A DNA stretch of 64,000 bases from Aquincolibacterium sp041674705 (GCA_041674705.1 JBAYVF010000004.1:1-64000), one strand, 5' to 3'. Counted from the stretch's first letter, positions 1-7,915 are shown. Notes: generated by a model not told the origin, from the sequence alone. Program-made: numbers and translations.

Positions 1-159
1 GCATCCGCTTCTGATGAATATCCCGAGCTTGTTCCGACGGTTACCATCGGTTGGGATGAGCTAAAAGCCATTCCTACATTTAATTTACTTAATTGCATCA
101 CCCAGGCAGCCGATAATTCAACAGCTAAGATAACCTTAAGGGTGTCGATAAGACCATGA
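1..159 (+). CDS. C-terminal fragment of an unrecognised protein (runs off the window)
   Basis: Frame 1 is open from the first base and gives 52 residues ending ITLRVSIRP before a TGA at 157-159. The stop overlaps the ATG of the next gene in an ATGA arrangement, which supports a real, translationally coupled gene rather than a chance frame. Too little is present to recognise a family, and I see no metal-binding or catalytic motif in the visible part. Confidence 0.55.
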   Translation, partial: ASASDEYPELVPTVTIGWDELKAIPTFNLLNCITQAADNSTAKITLRVSIRP

Positions 160-686
160 CTGATTCTACTTCTTACAACGAGCCAATGATTATAATTATC
201 GTTTGTGTTTTTATCCCGGTTGCTTTGTTTGTGGGAGTTCTTGCTGGTGGAGTGCTTGGCATGTTGTTCAGGAAGCGGTTTTGTCCGGCATGTAATAAAT
301 TCTTTAGCAGCTTTTTCCTTTTCATTAGTTCCTTTAAAGTGTTTCGTGAAAATCTTTGGGCTCTCGGAATCCCAACATTTGGGCCATTCCCTCTTGCGAA
401 AGCCGACAGGAAACTTTCTTTGTGTAAATGTCCAAAATGCAACAAAGAAATCCAGGTTGTGCTAGGTAATTCGACAAAACTGGGATGGGTTGCGAGTCTT
501 TTTTTATTTGGGGTGGGAATTCTGATGATGCCAATTCTTAGTCAAGTTCCTTTTTCTGAATTAAGCATGGAAAAACAGGTAACCATAGCAGGCGGATTGT
601 TCTCATTTCTTTTAGGATTGTTCGGAGCTTTTGTGAGCTATGTTTTTCTTCCAATTCAGAAACAGGAAGAGAAAACCGTCACCTAA
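156..686 (+). CDS. Unknown membrane protein with paired Cys motifs
   Basis: A 176-residue protein of unrecognised family. It has a very hydrophobic first segment (about residues 10-37), then a CPAC pair (43-46) and a second Cys group at 90, 92 and 95 (CKCPKC) that together resemble a split zinc ribbon on one side of the membrane. Two more membrane segments follow at about 110-130 and 143-167. The start overlaps the stop of the preceding gene (ATGA). The stretch is AT-rich compared with the genes from 2 kb on and lies beside a gene relic, so it is probably accessory DNA. Function unknown; a small metal-binding membrane protein is the most that can be said. Confidence 0.7.
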   Translation: MTDSTSYNEPMIIIIVCVFIPVALFVGVLAGGVLGMLFRKRFCPACNKFFSSFFLFISSFKVFRENLWALGIPTFGPFPLAKADRKLSLCKCPKCNKEIQVVLGNSTKLGWVASLFLFGVGILMMPILSQVPFSELSMEKQVTIAGGLFSFLLGLFGAFVSYVFLPIQKQEEKTVT

Positions 687-699
687 AACCTAAGAAGCA

Positions 700-888
700 T
701 TACCCATACCACTGTCTATCCGAACTTCGATATTGAATCGCTTCTGCGATATGCTCCGATTGGATCTGCTCACACCCCGCTAAGTCACTGATTGTTCGGG
801 CGATTTTAAGGATTTTGTAATAGCCGCAGCGATATGTCTTAGTAGTTAGATGTTTTGCCCGCCTCGGATTCTGCAATTTTGTTCTTAT
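700..888 (-). pseudogene. Relic of comM/yifB (Mg-chelatase-like ATPase), C-terminal end only
   Basis: On the minus strand this stretch is open for 62 codons and ends at a TAA (700-702). The encoded tail contains ILKIARTISDLAG and then HIAEAIQYRSSDRQ. These match the conserved extreme C-terminus of the ComM/YifB family (usually KVARTIADLAG ... HIAEALQYRSLDR). A stop closes the frame at 889-891, and the AAA+ core that should lie upstream is absent: the plus-strand nuclease gene occupies that space. ComM helicases help branch migration during natural transformation. Here only about the last 60 of roughly 500 residues remain, so this is a deletion remnant next to an insertion. Confidence 0.75.
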
Positions 889-917
889 TCAAAGAATGAC
901 TATTACTCAATATAATA

Positions 918-946
918 TTGTTATTAGATAAATATTATGTTATCCT
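918..946 (+). promoter_or_regulatory. Candidate sigma70-type promoter of the YhcG-like gene
   Basis: TTGTTA (918-923) and TATCCT (941-946) are separated by 17 bases in a very AT-rich stretch. The expected transcription start falls at about the ATG at 953, so the mRNA would be leaderless or nearly so; no Shine-Dalgarno sequence is visible before that ATG. Confidence 0.4.
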
Positions 947-952
947 TTCCTC

Positions 953-1948
953 ATGAAAAAGCATAAGATCTCAGGAAACTATACTAGCCTTCTGAGGGAT
1001 ATCAAAACGCGGATCCGGGAGGCGCAATACGCAGCGCTGAAAGCTGTCAACAAGGAGCTTATCGCCCTGTATTGGGATATTGGTGAAAAACTTCATGGTT
1101 GGGTCGAGACTTCCAAATGGGGACAAGGGGTTATTGAAATGCTTGCCGGGGACCTTCGAGCGGATTTTCCTTTCATGAAAGGGTTCTCAAGTCGAAATCT
1201 TTGGGAGATGAAAAAATTGTATGAAACTTATGAAGGCCGGTCAAAACTGCAACCACTGGTTGCAGAAATACCGTGGTCTCATAATCTGATTATTCTGCAT
1301 CATGCCCGGATACCGGAGGAACAAGAGTTTTATCTGAGGACCTGTGCCGGGGAGCGTTGGAGCCGGCGAGAATTGGAACGGCAGATAGATTCGTCCCTAT
1401 TTGAACGGACCCGTTGTGCGAAAAAGGATCTTACCAAATCCCGACAGATAAATCCTCCGGATGTTTCGGAGCATTTCAGGGATGAATACATGCTCGATTT
1501 CTTGAGCGTGAAGGATCCTTTCAGCGAAAAGGAGTTGAGGAAAGCGATTCTGAACAAACTCAGGGCCTTCTTTCTGGAATTTGGCCGTTATTTTACGCTT
1601 GCCGGGGAGGAATACCGGTTGAGCGTTGGAGGGGAGGACTACTTCGTGGATCTTTTGTTCTTTCACCGTCTTTTGAGGTGCTTCGTGGCGGTTGAGCTAA
1701 AGATCGGCGGATTCAAACCGGAATATGTCGGGAAGATGCAGTTTTATCTTTCGGCTCTGGATGAGACGGCAAAACTCGGTCAGGAGAACCCGTCCGTGGG
1801 GATCATTCTCTGCAAATCCAAGAATGACGAGGTTGTCAGGATCGCGGTTAGCAAAGCCGCGTCTCCCATCAAAGTTGCAACCTACAAGACGCAACTCATT
1901 GACCGGAAGCTTTTGAAGCAAAAACTTCATTCTTTGCCTTCTTCATAA
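953..1948 (+). CDS. YhcG-type PD-(D/E)XK nuclease (DUF1016)
   Basis: A 331-residue protein with the two-part architecture of the YhcG/DUF1016 family. The N-terminal helical half (about 10-150) starts with the typical IREAQYAALKAVNKELIALYWDIGEKL pattern. The C-terminal half is a nuclease fold: D233 lies in FVDLLFF and E248/K250 in VELK, the expected PD-(D/E)XK residues, followed by the QFYLSALDE helix. Members are probable DNA nucleases often found near restriction systems and mobile DNA; their biological role is poorly defined. No methylase or specificity gene lies beside it, so it looks like an orphan. It sits in an accessory patch with a comM relic. The next gene starts 1 base after its stop. 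Confidence 0.88.
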   Translation: MKKHKISGNYTSLLRDIKTRIREAQYAALKAVNKELIALYWDIGEKLHGWVETSKWGQGVIEMLAGDLRADFPFMKGFSSRNLWEMKKLYETYEGRSKLQPLVAEIPWSHNLIILHHARIPEEQEFYLRTCAGERWSRRELERQIDSSLFERTRCAKKDLTKSRQINPPDVSEHFRDEYMLDFLSVKDPFSEKELRKAILNKLRAFFLEFGRYFTLAGEEYRLSVGGEDYFVDLLFFHRLLRCFVAVELKIGGFKPEYVGKMQFYLSALDETAKLGQENPSVGIILCKSKNDEVVRIAVSKAASPIKVATYKTQLIDRKLLKQKLHSLPSS

Positions 1949-1949
1949 G

Positions 1950-2804
1950 ATGAGTTATTTATTCAAAACGATATTCCTCCTGGCATTTCTGACACTCTTA
2001 GTAGTTTTCTGCGGCTATGCGTTAGGAGGAGAGCGCGGCATGGCGGTAACGTTCTTCCTGGCGTGCCTGATGAATTTCGGGGCGTATTGGTTTAGCGACA
2101 GGATCGTGCTTTCGATGTACCGGGCGCAACTCCTGGCTGAGGGAGAAGCGCCCGAGGTTTTCAAGATCGTCAAAGAGCTTTCGGCGAAGGCCGGTATTCC
2201 CATGCCGCGGCTTTATGTGCTCCCGTCCGCTTCGGCGAATGCCTTTGCCACGGGGCGTGATCCGAAACATTCAGCGATCGCCATCACGCACGGGATCGTC
2301 GGGCTTCTTAATAAGGAAGAGCTTTCCGGCGTGCTTGGGCACGAGATGGCGCATATTCTAAGCCGCGATATTTTGCTCTCCTCGATCGTAGCGACTCTGG
2401 CTGGCGCGCTCAGTCTGATCGCCTCCATGTTCCGGTGGTCGTTTTTCTGGGGCGGGGAGCGTGATGAGCGTGATAACGGTCATCCCTTGGCATGGGTCCT
2501 GGCATCGATCCTGATGCCCTTCATTGCGATGCTCATCCAGCTCGCGATCTCGCGCTCCAGGGAATACGAAGCCGACCGGCGCGGCAGCGAGCTCTGTGAA
2601 GAACCTCTTTATCTTGCAAGCGCGCTTCGAAAGATCGATATCACCTCCAAACGGTTTCCACTCCGCGATGCCCAGCCAGCAACCGCTCATCTTTTCATTA
2701 TGAATCCGCTTTCCGGCAAGGGATGGTCCGCTCTTTTCAGCACGCATCCTCCCGTTGAAGACCGTATCGCCCGTCTGGAGGGTAGGGCGCATCCTGTCTT
2801 ATGA
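1950..2804 (+). CDS. htpX: HtpX-like membrane zinc metalloprotease (M48)
   Basis: A 284-residue M48 peptidase of the HtpX type, which degrades misfolded membrane proteins together with FtsH. Two membrane segments lie at about 5-25 and 30-48. The zinc site HEMAH is at 131-135 and the third-ligand motif REYEAD follows at 204-209, after two further hydrophobic stretches. The segment PSASANAFATGRDPKHSAIA before the active site is typical of HtpX. Length matches the family (about 280-300). It begins one base after the YhcG-like stop. A separate promoter for the next gene starts just beyond its 3' end. Confidence 0.92.
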   Translation: MSYLFKTIFLLAFLTLLVVFCGYALGGERGMAVTFFLACLMNFGAYWFSDRIVLSMYRAQLLAEGEAPEVFKIVKELSAKAGIPMPRLYVLPSASANAFATGRDPKHSAIAITHGIVGLLNKEELSGVLGHEMAHILSRDILLSSIVATLAGALSLIASMFRWSFFWGGERDERDNGHPLAWVLASILMPFIAMLIQLAISRSREYEADRRGSELCEEPLYLASALRKIDITSKRFPLRDAQPATAHLFIMNPLSGKGWSALFSTHPPVEDRIARLEGRAHPVL

Positions 2805-2808
2805 AGCA

Positions 2809-2837
2809 TTGACGATGGGGGAGGCAGCGGTTAAAAT
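2809..2837 (+). promoter_or_regulatory. Promoter of the ferredoxin gene
   Basis: TTGACG (2809-2814), a 17-base spacer and TAAAAT (2832-2837). It lies between htpX and the ferredoxin gene and would give a leader of about 37 bases that includes the AAGGAG ribosome site. Confidence 0.6.
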
Positions 2838-2880
2838 ACGGCCTCTTTCAAAACCAGCACCCATCAAGGAGAACTTTAAA

Positions 2881-3192
2881 ATGGCTTATGTTATTACTGA
2901 GAAATGCCACGGCGAACGTTATGGCCTCTGCGCCGGGGTTTGTCCCGTTGAAGCGATCTTTCCCGGAACGTATCAGGGAAAAGATTTTATGGTGATCGAT
3001 CCCGCGCTCTGTATTTCCTGCGGTGCGTGCGCGGCGGAATGTCCTGTCGGCTCGATCGTTGAATCTGAGGATATGGACGCAACCTATGCCAAGATCAACG
3101 CGGATCTAGCGCCTCAATTCAAGGCGAATCCCAAAGCGACGCCTCGCTCCAAGGATGAAGCCCCGAAAAAGCCGGGGAACAAGTTGAAATAA
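2881..3192 (+). CDS. Seven-iron-type bacterial ferredoxin
   Basis: A 103-residue ferredoxin. Cysteines fall at 9, 17, 21, 44, 47, 50 and 54. The first group is C-x7-C-x3-CP and the second is C-x2-C-x2-C-x3-CP. This spacing matches the Azotobacter FdI class, where C9, C17 and C54 would hold a [3Fe-4S] cluster and C21, C44, C47 and C50 a [4Fe-4S] cluster. The C-terminal tail (80-103) is Lys/Pro-rich and extra. The ATG at 2881 is chosen because AAGGAG lies just before it and the conserved AYVITEKC start follows; an upstream in-frame ATG at 2755 would overlap htpX. It is probably a soluble low-potential electron carrier with its own promoter. Confidence 0.93.
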   Translation: MAYVITEKCHGERYGLCAGVCPVEAIFPGTYQGKDFMVIDPALCISCGACAAECPVGSIVESEDMDATYAKINADLAPQFKANPKATPRSKDEAPKKPGNKLK

Positions 3193-3226
3193 AAAGAAGG
3201 GCTTAAAGTTTTCCGAGTTTTCCTGC

Positions 3227-3270
3227 TTGCCCCCGACGCTTAGCTTCACAAAGTGAAGCAGCGGGGGCAA
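3227..3270. repeat. Intergenic hairpin (GC-rich two-part stem)
   Basis: TTGCCCCCG (3227-3235) pairs with CGGGGGCAA (3262-3270), and inside it GCTTCAC/GTGAAGC (3243-3249/3253-3259) closes on an AAA loop. No U-tract follows directly, so it is a stable structure or short dispersed palindrome rather than a clear intrinsic terminator. Confidence 0.55.
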
Positions 3271-3304
3271 ACTCGTCTTTGAAGGCAACCTAAAGGAACC
3301 CGAG

Positions 3305-3901
3305 ATGCCATCCACCGCTGGTCCCAAAGCCCCCGCCGTTCTTGAGCAGATCCTGATGCAATATGCTGAAGGTCTTGTTCTTGAGAATGCGGCAGCTCGA
3401 GTTGTGGCGCGCGGCCTGTCGCTTGTGGGGGTCGGCCTTCGCCCTGTGCTGGATCATTTTATTTTTCGCACCGTTCACCTCAAGGAAAGGGCGACCGAAT
3501 TTTTGGAAATGGGGTATGAAAGAGATCTCACCGCCAAAGTCCTTGAGCATAAAGGACACGGTGTGGAGGTTTTCCGCAAGGGGGACGCTCCGGCGATCCT
3601 GGTGGAACATCCTCACGAGAAGACCGGGTTGGATTGGGTCACGCATTTCGGCGACAAGAAACCTTATGCCATGGCTCTTCGCGTGGCGGATATTGAAGAA
3701 GCATCCTTTCGCATGGAAAAACAGTCCGTCAGTTTTATAAGACCTCCGGCCGGAAAACACGGCGAAACCCTTCGCGAGATCGCTGCAGCACCTGAAATGA
3801 AAGACGGCAAGGCCGCGCATCATCTTATTCTGGTGGAACGGCACGCGGGTGACCGGCGTTTTTACTCGCCGGATTTTTGGATCCACCCCGTTAGAGATTA
3901 A
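3305..3901 (+). CDS. VOC-fold (glyoxalase/HPPD-like) protein
   Basis: A 198-residue protein. The segment LDHFIFRTVHLKERATEFLEMGY (about 56-78) has the look of a vicinal-oxygen-chelate half-domain, with paired beta-alpha-beta units typical of 4-hydroxyphenylpyruvate dioxygenase-like proteins. H58 is a possible metal ligand, but I cannot assign all three ligands, so an enzymatic role is unproven. The last codons (about HPVRD and the stop) lie inside the left end of a 122-bp repeat element. The natural C-terminus may therefore have been replaced when the element inserted. Confidence 0.6.
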   Translation: MPSTAGPKAPAVLEQILMQYAEGLVLENAAARVVARGLSLVGVGLRPVLDHFIFRTVHLKERATEFLEMGYERDLTAKVLEHKGHGVEVFRKGDAPAILVEHPHEKTGLDWVTHFGDKKPYAMALRVADIEEASFRMEKQSVSFIRPPAGKHGETLREIAAAPEMKDGKAAHHLILVERHAGDRRFYSPDFWIHPVRD

Positions 3902-4007
3902 CTATTAAATAGTCTCATGGGTCGCCCCGCGAAGAGAAAAAGAAAGATGTTAGAAATTATTTTGGAATGGACGGAAGCGCTTTGAACGCTTCCTATCTCT
4001 AACGGGG
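3886..4007. mobile_element. MITE-like element, copy 1 (122 bp, 13-bp terminal inverted repeats)
   Basis: The ends CCCCGTTAGAGAT (3886-3898) and ATCTCTAACGGGG (3995-4007) are perfect inverted repeats. One base inside the right end sits a hairpin, GGAAGCG/CGCTTCC (3973-3993). A second element with the same ends, the same subterminal hairpin and exactly the same length lies at 50960-51081, though the middles differ. It encodes nothing, so it would need a transposase supplied elsewhere. Its left end supplies the final codons of the VOC gene. Confidence 0.8.
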
Positions 4008-4029
4008 TCCATCTTTAAAAAGGAAATTT

Positions 4030-5031
4030 ATGATCATCGGCCTTACAGGTAAGAACGGATCGGGAAAAGGGGAAGCGGCGAGTTTTCTAAAAGACCGCGG
4101 CTTTGATTACTATTCGCTTTCTGACGCGCTCCGCGAGGAAGCCAAAAAACGCGGCCAGGAGATCGCACGGGATGTGCTCGTTGCGCTCGGCAATGAACTC
4201 CGTGAAAAAGAAGGGCCGGGCTGTCTTGCCGAGCGGATCTTCGCCAAGCTCGATCCTGAGAAAAATTATGTGATCGATTCCATCCGCCATCCCGCCGAGG
4301 TTCAAGTTTTTCGCCGCCGTAATGATTTTACGTTGGTTCGTATTCATGCTCCGGAAAAGCTTCGTTTTGAACGTCTCAAACAGCGCGGTCGGGAGAATGA
4401 TCCCCGGGTGTGGGAGGATTTTCAGGCGCTGGAGGCCAAGGAAGCGAAAAGTTCGAGCAAAACCGACCAACAGCTTGATCAGGCGATCGCTTTAGCGGAT
4501 CTTCAGGTTGATAACAACGGGCCGCTCAAGGAAATGCATGAAAAGGTGAAGTCGATCTTTCTCGATCTCGCCAAGAAGGCCTCACGCCCGGACTGGGACG
4601 AATATTTCATGAATATCGCCAAGGTCGTGGCCATGCGCGCCAATTGCATGAAACGGAAGATCGCCGCCGTGATCGTCAAAGACAAACGCATCATTTCGAC
4701 CGGTTACAACGGAACGCCCCGTGGGATCAAGAATTGTAGCGACGGCGGTTGCCCCCGTTGCAATGCGATCGATGCCTCCGGGAAAGATCTCGGGGAATGT
4801 CTCTGCTCGCATGGCGAAGAGAACGCGATCGTGCAAGCTGCCTACCACGGCGTGAGCCTTAAAGGCTCCACGCTTTACACAACCTTTTCTCCCTGCCTTA
4901 TGTGCACCAAGATGATCATTAATTCCGGGATCGGCGAAGTTGTCTACCAGGGGAACTACCCGTTTCTGGAGATCTCCCTCAAGCTGTTGAAGCAGGCCGG
5001 AGTGACGGTCCGCAAGATCACTTCCTCCTGA
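4030..5031 (+). CDS. dCMP deaminase with N-terminal P-loop kinase-like domain
   Basis: A 333-residue fusion. Residues 1-190 begin with a P-loop (GLTGKNGSGKGE, 4-15) and resemble the dephospho-CoA/nucleotide-kinase fold. Residues 195-333 are a zinc-dependent deoxycytidylate deaminase: H261/E263 in HGEENA and C289/C292 in PCLMC are the zinc and catalytic residues. An additional Cys-rich insert (CSDGGCPRC ... CLC) just before could bind a second zinc, as known for dCMP deaminases. dCMP deaminase makes dUMP for dTMP synthesis. Similar kinase-deaminase fusions are known in eukaryotic DCD1-like proteins. Whether the kinase half is active cannot be told. It has a good Shine-Dalgarno (AAAGGAAAT) and lies just after the MITE. 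Confidence 0.88.
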   Translation: MIIGLTGKNGSGKGEAASFLKDRGFDYYSLSDALREEAKKRGQEIARDVLVALGNELREKEGPGCLAERIFAKLDPEKNYVIDSIRHPAEVQVFRRRNDFTLVRIHAPEKLRFERLKQRGRENDPRVWEDFQALEAKEAKSSSKTDQQLDQAIALADLQVDNNGPLKEMHEKVKSIFLDLAKKASRPDWDEYFMNIAKVVAMRANCMKRKIAAVIVKDKRIISTGYNGTPRGIKNCSDGGCPRCNAIDASGKDLGECLCSHGEENAIVQAAYHGVSLKGSTLYTTFSPCLMCTKMIINSGIGEVVYQGNYPFLEISLKLLKQAGVTVRKITSS

Positions 5032-5042
5032 TCGAGGGTCTC

Positions 5043-6206
5043 ATGACCGAAATCGGGAAAACCTTCCGCACAAGTTTCGGGATCAAAGGGATCGTTCAGC
5101 ATCAGCTCGATCAAAGCTATCACAGCCCTCTGATCGATAAAATCCGCGCTGCGGGATTCTCATTAAAAACAGGGCGTCTTGAGATCTGCCTTGCCAAGGA
5201 ATTCGGTTTTTGTTACGGCGTGGAGCGCGCTGTTGAGTTTGCTTATGAAACCCGGGCGCGTTTTCCGGACCGGCGTATTTTTCTCACCAACGAGATCATC
5301 CATAACCCCCGTGTGAACGCAGAGCTTCAAGGGATGGGGGTGAAGATCCTTACCGATAATGCCTCGCGTTCCGAGATCACCGAAAAAGATGTGGTGATCA
5401 TGCCTGCCTTCGGAGTTCCGGTAGAAGCGCTCAAGGAATTCCAGAAAAAGGGATGTGTGATCGTGGATACGACCTGCGGGTCGGTGATGAGCGTATGGCG
5501 CCGTGTGGAATCCTACAGCCAGGACGGATTTACGTCCGTGATCCACGGCAAATATGACCATGAGGAGACGCGCGCCACCTGTTCCCGGGCCTCGAAATAT
5601 CTTGTCGTAAAAGACAGGAGGCAGGCCGAGCAGGTCTGTAAATATATTTCGGGGAATGGAGAAAAGGAAGCGTTTCTCGAAACTTTTAAGGATGCGTGCT
5701 CGGAGGGTTTTGATCCGGACAAGGATCTCGGGAAGATCGGATTCGCGAACCAGACGACCATGCTGTCGCGCGAATCGATCGAGATCTCGGACATGTTGCG
5801 CGAGACTCTTGGGGCCCGTTACGGTATTGCGCAACTTCCGGACCGTTTCCGTCATTTTGATACGATCTGTTCCGCAACGCAGGACCGGCAGGATGCGATC
5901 CGTGAACTGGGCGAGAAAAGAATGGATGTCATTCTCGTGATCGGGGGTTACAAGTCAAGCAACACAGGCCACCTGGCGGAGATCGCTTCGGAATTCTGCC
6001 CCGCTTTTCATGTGGAAGATGCATCCTCGATCCTCTCACGCGAAAAGATCCGGCACAAGAAGACCGGAGCTCAAGAGACCCTTGAAACCTCAGGCTGGCT
6101 TCCGGCAGGAGAGATCAGGGTGGGTATCACGGCCGGGGCATCCACACCCAACCGGCTGGTCGAAGAAGTGATCCAGCGGCTCATTGATATGTCTGGAGCG
6201 AAATGA
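5043..6206 (+). CDS. ispH: 4-hydroxy-3-methylbut-2-enyl diphosphate reductase
   Basis: A 387-residue IspH, the last enzyme of the MEP isoprenoid pathway, which reduces HMBPP to IPP and DMAPP with a [4Fe-4S] cluster. The three cluster cysteines are C57 (EFGFCYGVERA), C145 (DTTCGSVM) and C276 (TICSATQDRQ). It is longer than the E. coli enzyme (about 316) because of an N-terminal extension of roughly 45 residues, as in cyanobacterial and plant-type IspH. It follows the dCMP deaminase by 11 bases and overlaps the nitroreductase start by 4 bases (ATGA). The pathway partner ispE lies at 59 kb. Confidence 0.95.
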   Translation: MTEIGKTFRTSFGIKGIVQHQLDQSYHSPLIDKIRAAGFSLKTGRLEICLAKEFGFCYGVERAVEFAYETRARFPDRRIFLTNEIIHNPRVNAELQGMGVKILTDNASRSEITEKDVVIMPAFGVPVEALKEFQKKGCVIVDTTCGSVMSVWRRVESYSQDGFTSVIHGKYDHEETRATCSRASKYLVVKDRRQAEQVCKYISGNGEKEAFLETFKDACSEGFDPDKDLGKIGFANQTTMLSRESIEISDMLRETLGARYGIAQLPDRFRHFDTICSATQDRQDAIRELGEKRMDVILVIGGYKSSNTGHLAEIASEFCPAFHVEDASSILSREKIRHKKTGAQETLETSGWLPAGEIRVGITAGASTPNRLVEEVIQRLIDMSGAK

Positions 6207-6748
6207 CATTCCAGGATCTGATCCAGAAACGTAGAAGTCTCCGGCGGTATGCAGACCGGCCGATCGCGAAGGAAGATATTTTGAAATGCCTTGAGGCAGC
6301 GAGGCTCGCGCCGTCAGCGTGCAATTCCCAGCCCTGGCATTTCATCGTGATCGATGATCCCCAGCTTCGGAAGCGTGTGGCGGAGCGGATCTTTTCCGGT
6401 CTTTATGGGATGAATCAATTTGCCAAAGAAGCGCCGGTGCTTGTGGCGGTGGTTTCAGAAAAAGGGAAATTCCTGGCGTCATTTGGCGGCCAGGTCCGGA
6501 GTACGAGTTATTGCCTCGTGGATATCGGGATCTCTTGCGAGCATCTGATCCTGCAAGCCCAGGAACTCGGGATCGGGAGTTGTTGGATGGGCTGGTTCGA
6601 CGAAAAAGCGCTAAAAGAAGAGCTCCGGATTTCCAAAGATAAAAAAATCGATATCGTGATCGCGCTCGGTTATCCTGCGGAAGATAGAATGGTTCCCAAG
6701 ATAAGAAAATCTTTAGAAGAGATCAGCTCTTTTAACCAATACAAGTAA
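6203..6748 (+). CDS. Nitroreductase-family FMN flavoprotein
   Basis: A 181-residue nitroreductase fold. The N-terminal RRSLRRYADRPI segment is the FMN-phosphate-binding signature, followed by ARLAPSACNSQPWHFIVI. The GIGSCWMGWF and IVIALGYPAE segments are also typical. Such enzymes reduce nitro compounds, quinones or other acceptors with NAD(P)H; the true substrate cannot be read from sequence. It is coupled to ispH by an ATGA overlap, so the two are in one transcript. Confidence 0.9.
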   Translation: MTFQDLIQKRRSLRRYADRPIAKEDILKCLEAARLAPSACNSQPWHFIVIDDPQLRKRVAERIFSGLYGMNQFAKEAPVLVAVVSEKGKFLASFGGQVRSTSYCLVDIGISCEHLILQAQELGIGSCWMGWFDEKALKEELRISKDKKIDIVIALGYPAEDRMVPKIRKSLEEISSFNQYK

Positions 6749-6771
6749 TGTATTTTAAAAAGGAGAAAATC

Positions 6772-7089
6772 GTGAAAGAAAAAATGGTTTATGCTTTTTC
6801 AGCTCTTTTTCTCATTGCCCTCATGGGAATGCCGGCGCTCTATGCCGAGGCCGAGGATTCTTTGTTGTCCAATAGCGGGGCGAGTGAAGGTTTCGGGGGA
6901 TCTTCTGGTTCCGCGGGGTCGAACACGGCACCTTCAGGCCCTGTGGGAGTTGTCGTCGACCCGGATGACGAAAACGATTCGGATCCTTCGGCGTTTGAAG
7001 GCGATTCGGATTCTATGCCCGGTGAAAGAGCTCCGGAGAATATGCCGATGGATGACGCGCCCGTCGAAGCCGGAATGGGCATCCAGTAG
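6772..7089 (+). CDS. Small exported acidic Ser/Gly/Asp-rich protein
   Basis: A 105-residue protein from a GTG start. AAGGAG lies about 6 bases before this GTG; an upstream ATG at 6748 overlaps the nitroreductase stop and would put charged residues before the signal sequence. Residues 1-27 form a signal peptide ending near ALYAEA. The mature part is low-complexity, rich in Ser, Gly, Asp, Glu and Pro, with no Cys. No family recognised. It is probably periplasmic or surface-exposed and intrinsically disordered. Confidence 0.65.
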   Translation: MKEKMVYAFSALFLIALMGMPALYAEAEDSLLSNSGASEGFGGSSGSAGSNTAPSGPVGVVVDPDDENDSDPSAFEGDSDSMPGERAPENMPMDDAPVEAGMGIQ

Positions 7090-7092
7090 GAT

Positions 7093-7665
7093 TTAAGCGC
7101 GGCCGGAAACTTCTCCGGTTTCAGTATTCACACGCAGGATGGTCCCTGTTTCGGCATAGAGGGGCGCCAGGACTTCCAACCCCGTTTCGAGCCTCGCTTT
7201 TTTTAACGACCTTCCGGAAGCAGAGATTCCCTTGACGACGGGATCGGTTTCTGTGATCGCGAGCTCCACATACACGGGAAGTTCCAGCGAGACCACCGCG
7301 CCGTTCAGTTTCAGGGCCAACACTTCCTGGTTCTCCTTGAGGTAGAGTTTCTGTTCCCCAAGTTTTTCCGCCGTGAGCATGAATTCCTCGTAGGCCACGT
7401 TATCCATGAAGTGATATTCGGAACCGGTGATATATTGAAAGACCGATGGCACTTTTTCCACGTCCGGAACTTGGAATTTCTCGCTGGTTTTGAAGGTCTT
7501 GTCCTGGACCGCGCCGTTCAGGAGATTTCGGACTCTGGCCTTGACCATGGTGGAGGCGCCACGTGCGGTCGGCGCCGCAAATTTGACGTCGAGCACGAAA
7601 TACGGCTGACCGTCCACATTGATATAAAGTTTCTTTTCCATTTCATTGGCCGAGATCTCCGACAT
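7093..7665 (-). CDS. Elongation factor P paralogue of the EfpL (YeiP) type
   Basis: A 190-residue, three-domain EF-P-like protein that would bind stalled ribosomes and promote peptide-bond formation at difficult sequences. The loop reaching the peptidyl-transferase centre reads APTARGASTM. This matches YeiP/EfpL (SPTARGAATL) and not the KPGKGGA loop of canonical EF-P, so the tip residue is Arg rather than Lys. YHFMDNVAYEEF (domain II) and the C-terminal KKARLETGLEVLAPLY segment are family-typical. I chose the ATG at 7665 because a GGGA ribosome site precedes it and upstream in-frame codons do not fit EF-P. It is convergent with the small exported protein. Confidence 0.85.
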   Translation of the reverse strand: MSEISANEMEKKLYINVDGQPYFVLDVKFAAPTARGASTMVKARVRNLLNGAVQDKTFKTSEKFQVPDVEKVPSVFQYITGSEYHFMDNVAYEEFMLTAEKLGEQKLYLKENQEVLALKLNGAVVSLELPVYVELAITETDPVVKGISASGRSLKKARLETGLEVLAPLYAETGTILRVNTETGEVSGRA

Positions 7666-7699
7666 ACAGTCCCTTTCTTTTTTTATTTTCCATAACGGC

Positions 7700-7760
7700 G
7701 AAAGGGACAGCCCCAATTTCCTCTTCGTGGAAATTGAAAAGTATTGGGACAGATCCTTTC
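7700..7760. repeat. Imperfect palindrome upstream of the EfpL-like gene
   Basis: GAAAGG (7700-7705) pairs with CCTTTC (7755-7760), with AATTTCC/GGAAATT (7715-7721/7729-7735) as an inner stem. The repeated word GGGACAG appears near both ends. It lies between two divergent genes and encodes nothing recognisable. Confidence 0.4.
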
Positions 7761-7915
7761 CGGGGATGAGAACGGTTGCTATGAATGAGGCAGCATTCTA
7801 TACGATACGGGAGAGATGGGAAAGGTCTTCTGTGATGGGGTTTACTTACCCCGGGAAATCGGCCATAATGCCCCCACGTTATCATTTCCATAACCGCTTT
7901 CGAGGGATTCAAACC

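Noticed and set aside
3227..3270. Intrinsic terminator after the ferredoxin gene
   Set aside because: The hairpin is stable but no T-run follows it in either direction.
4087..4470. Minus-strand frame over the kinase half of the dCMP deaminase gene
   Set aside because: Shadow of a gene with intact P-loop and deaminase motifs.
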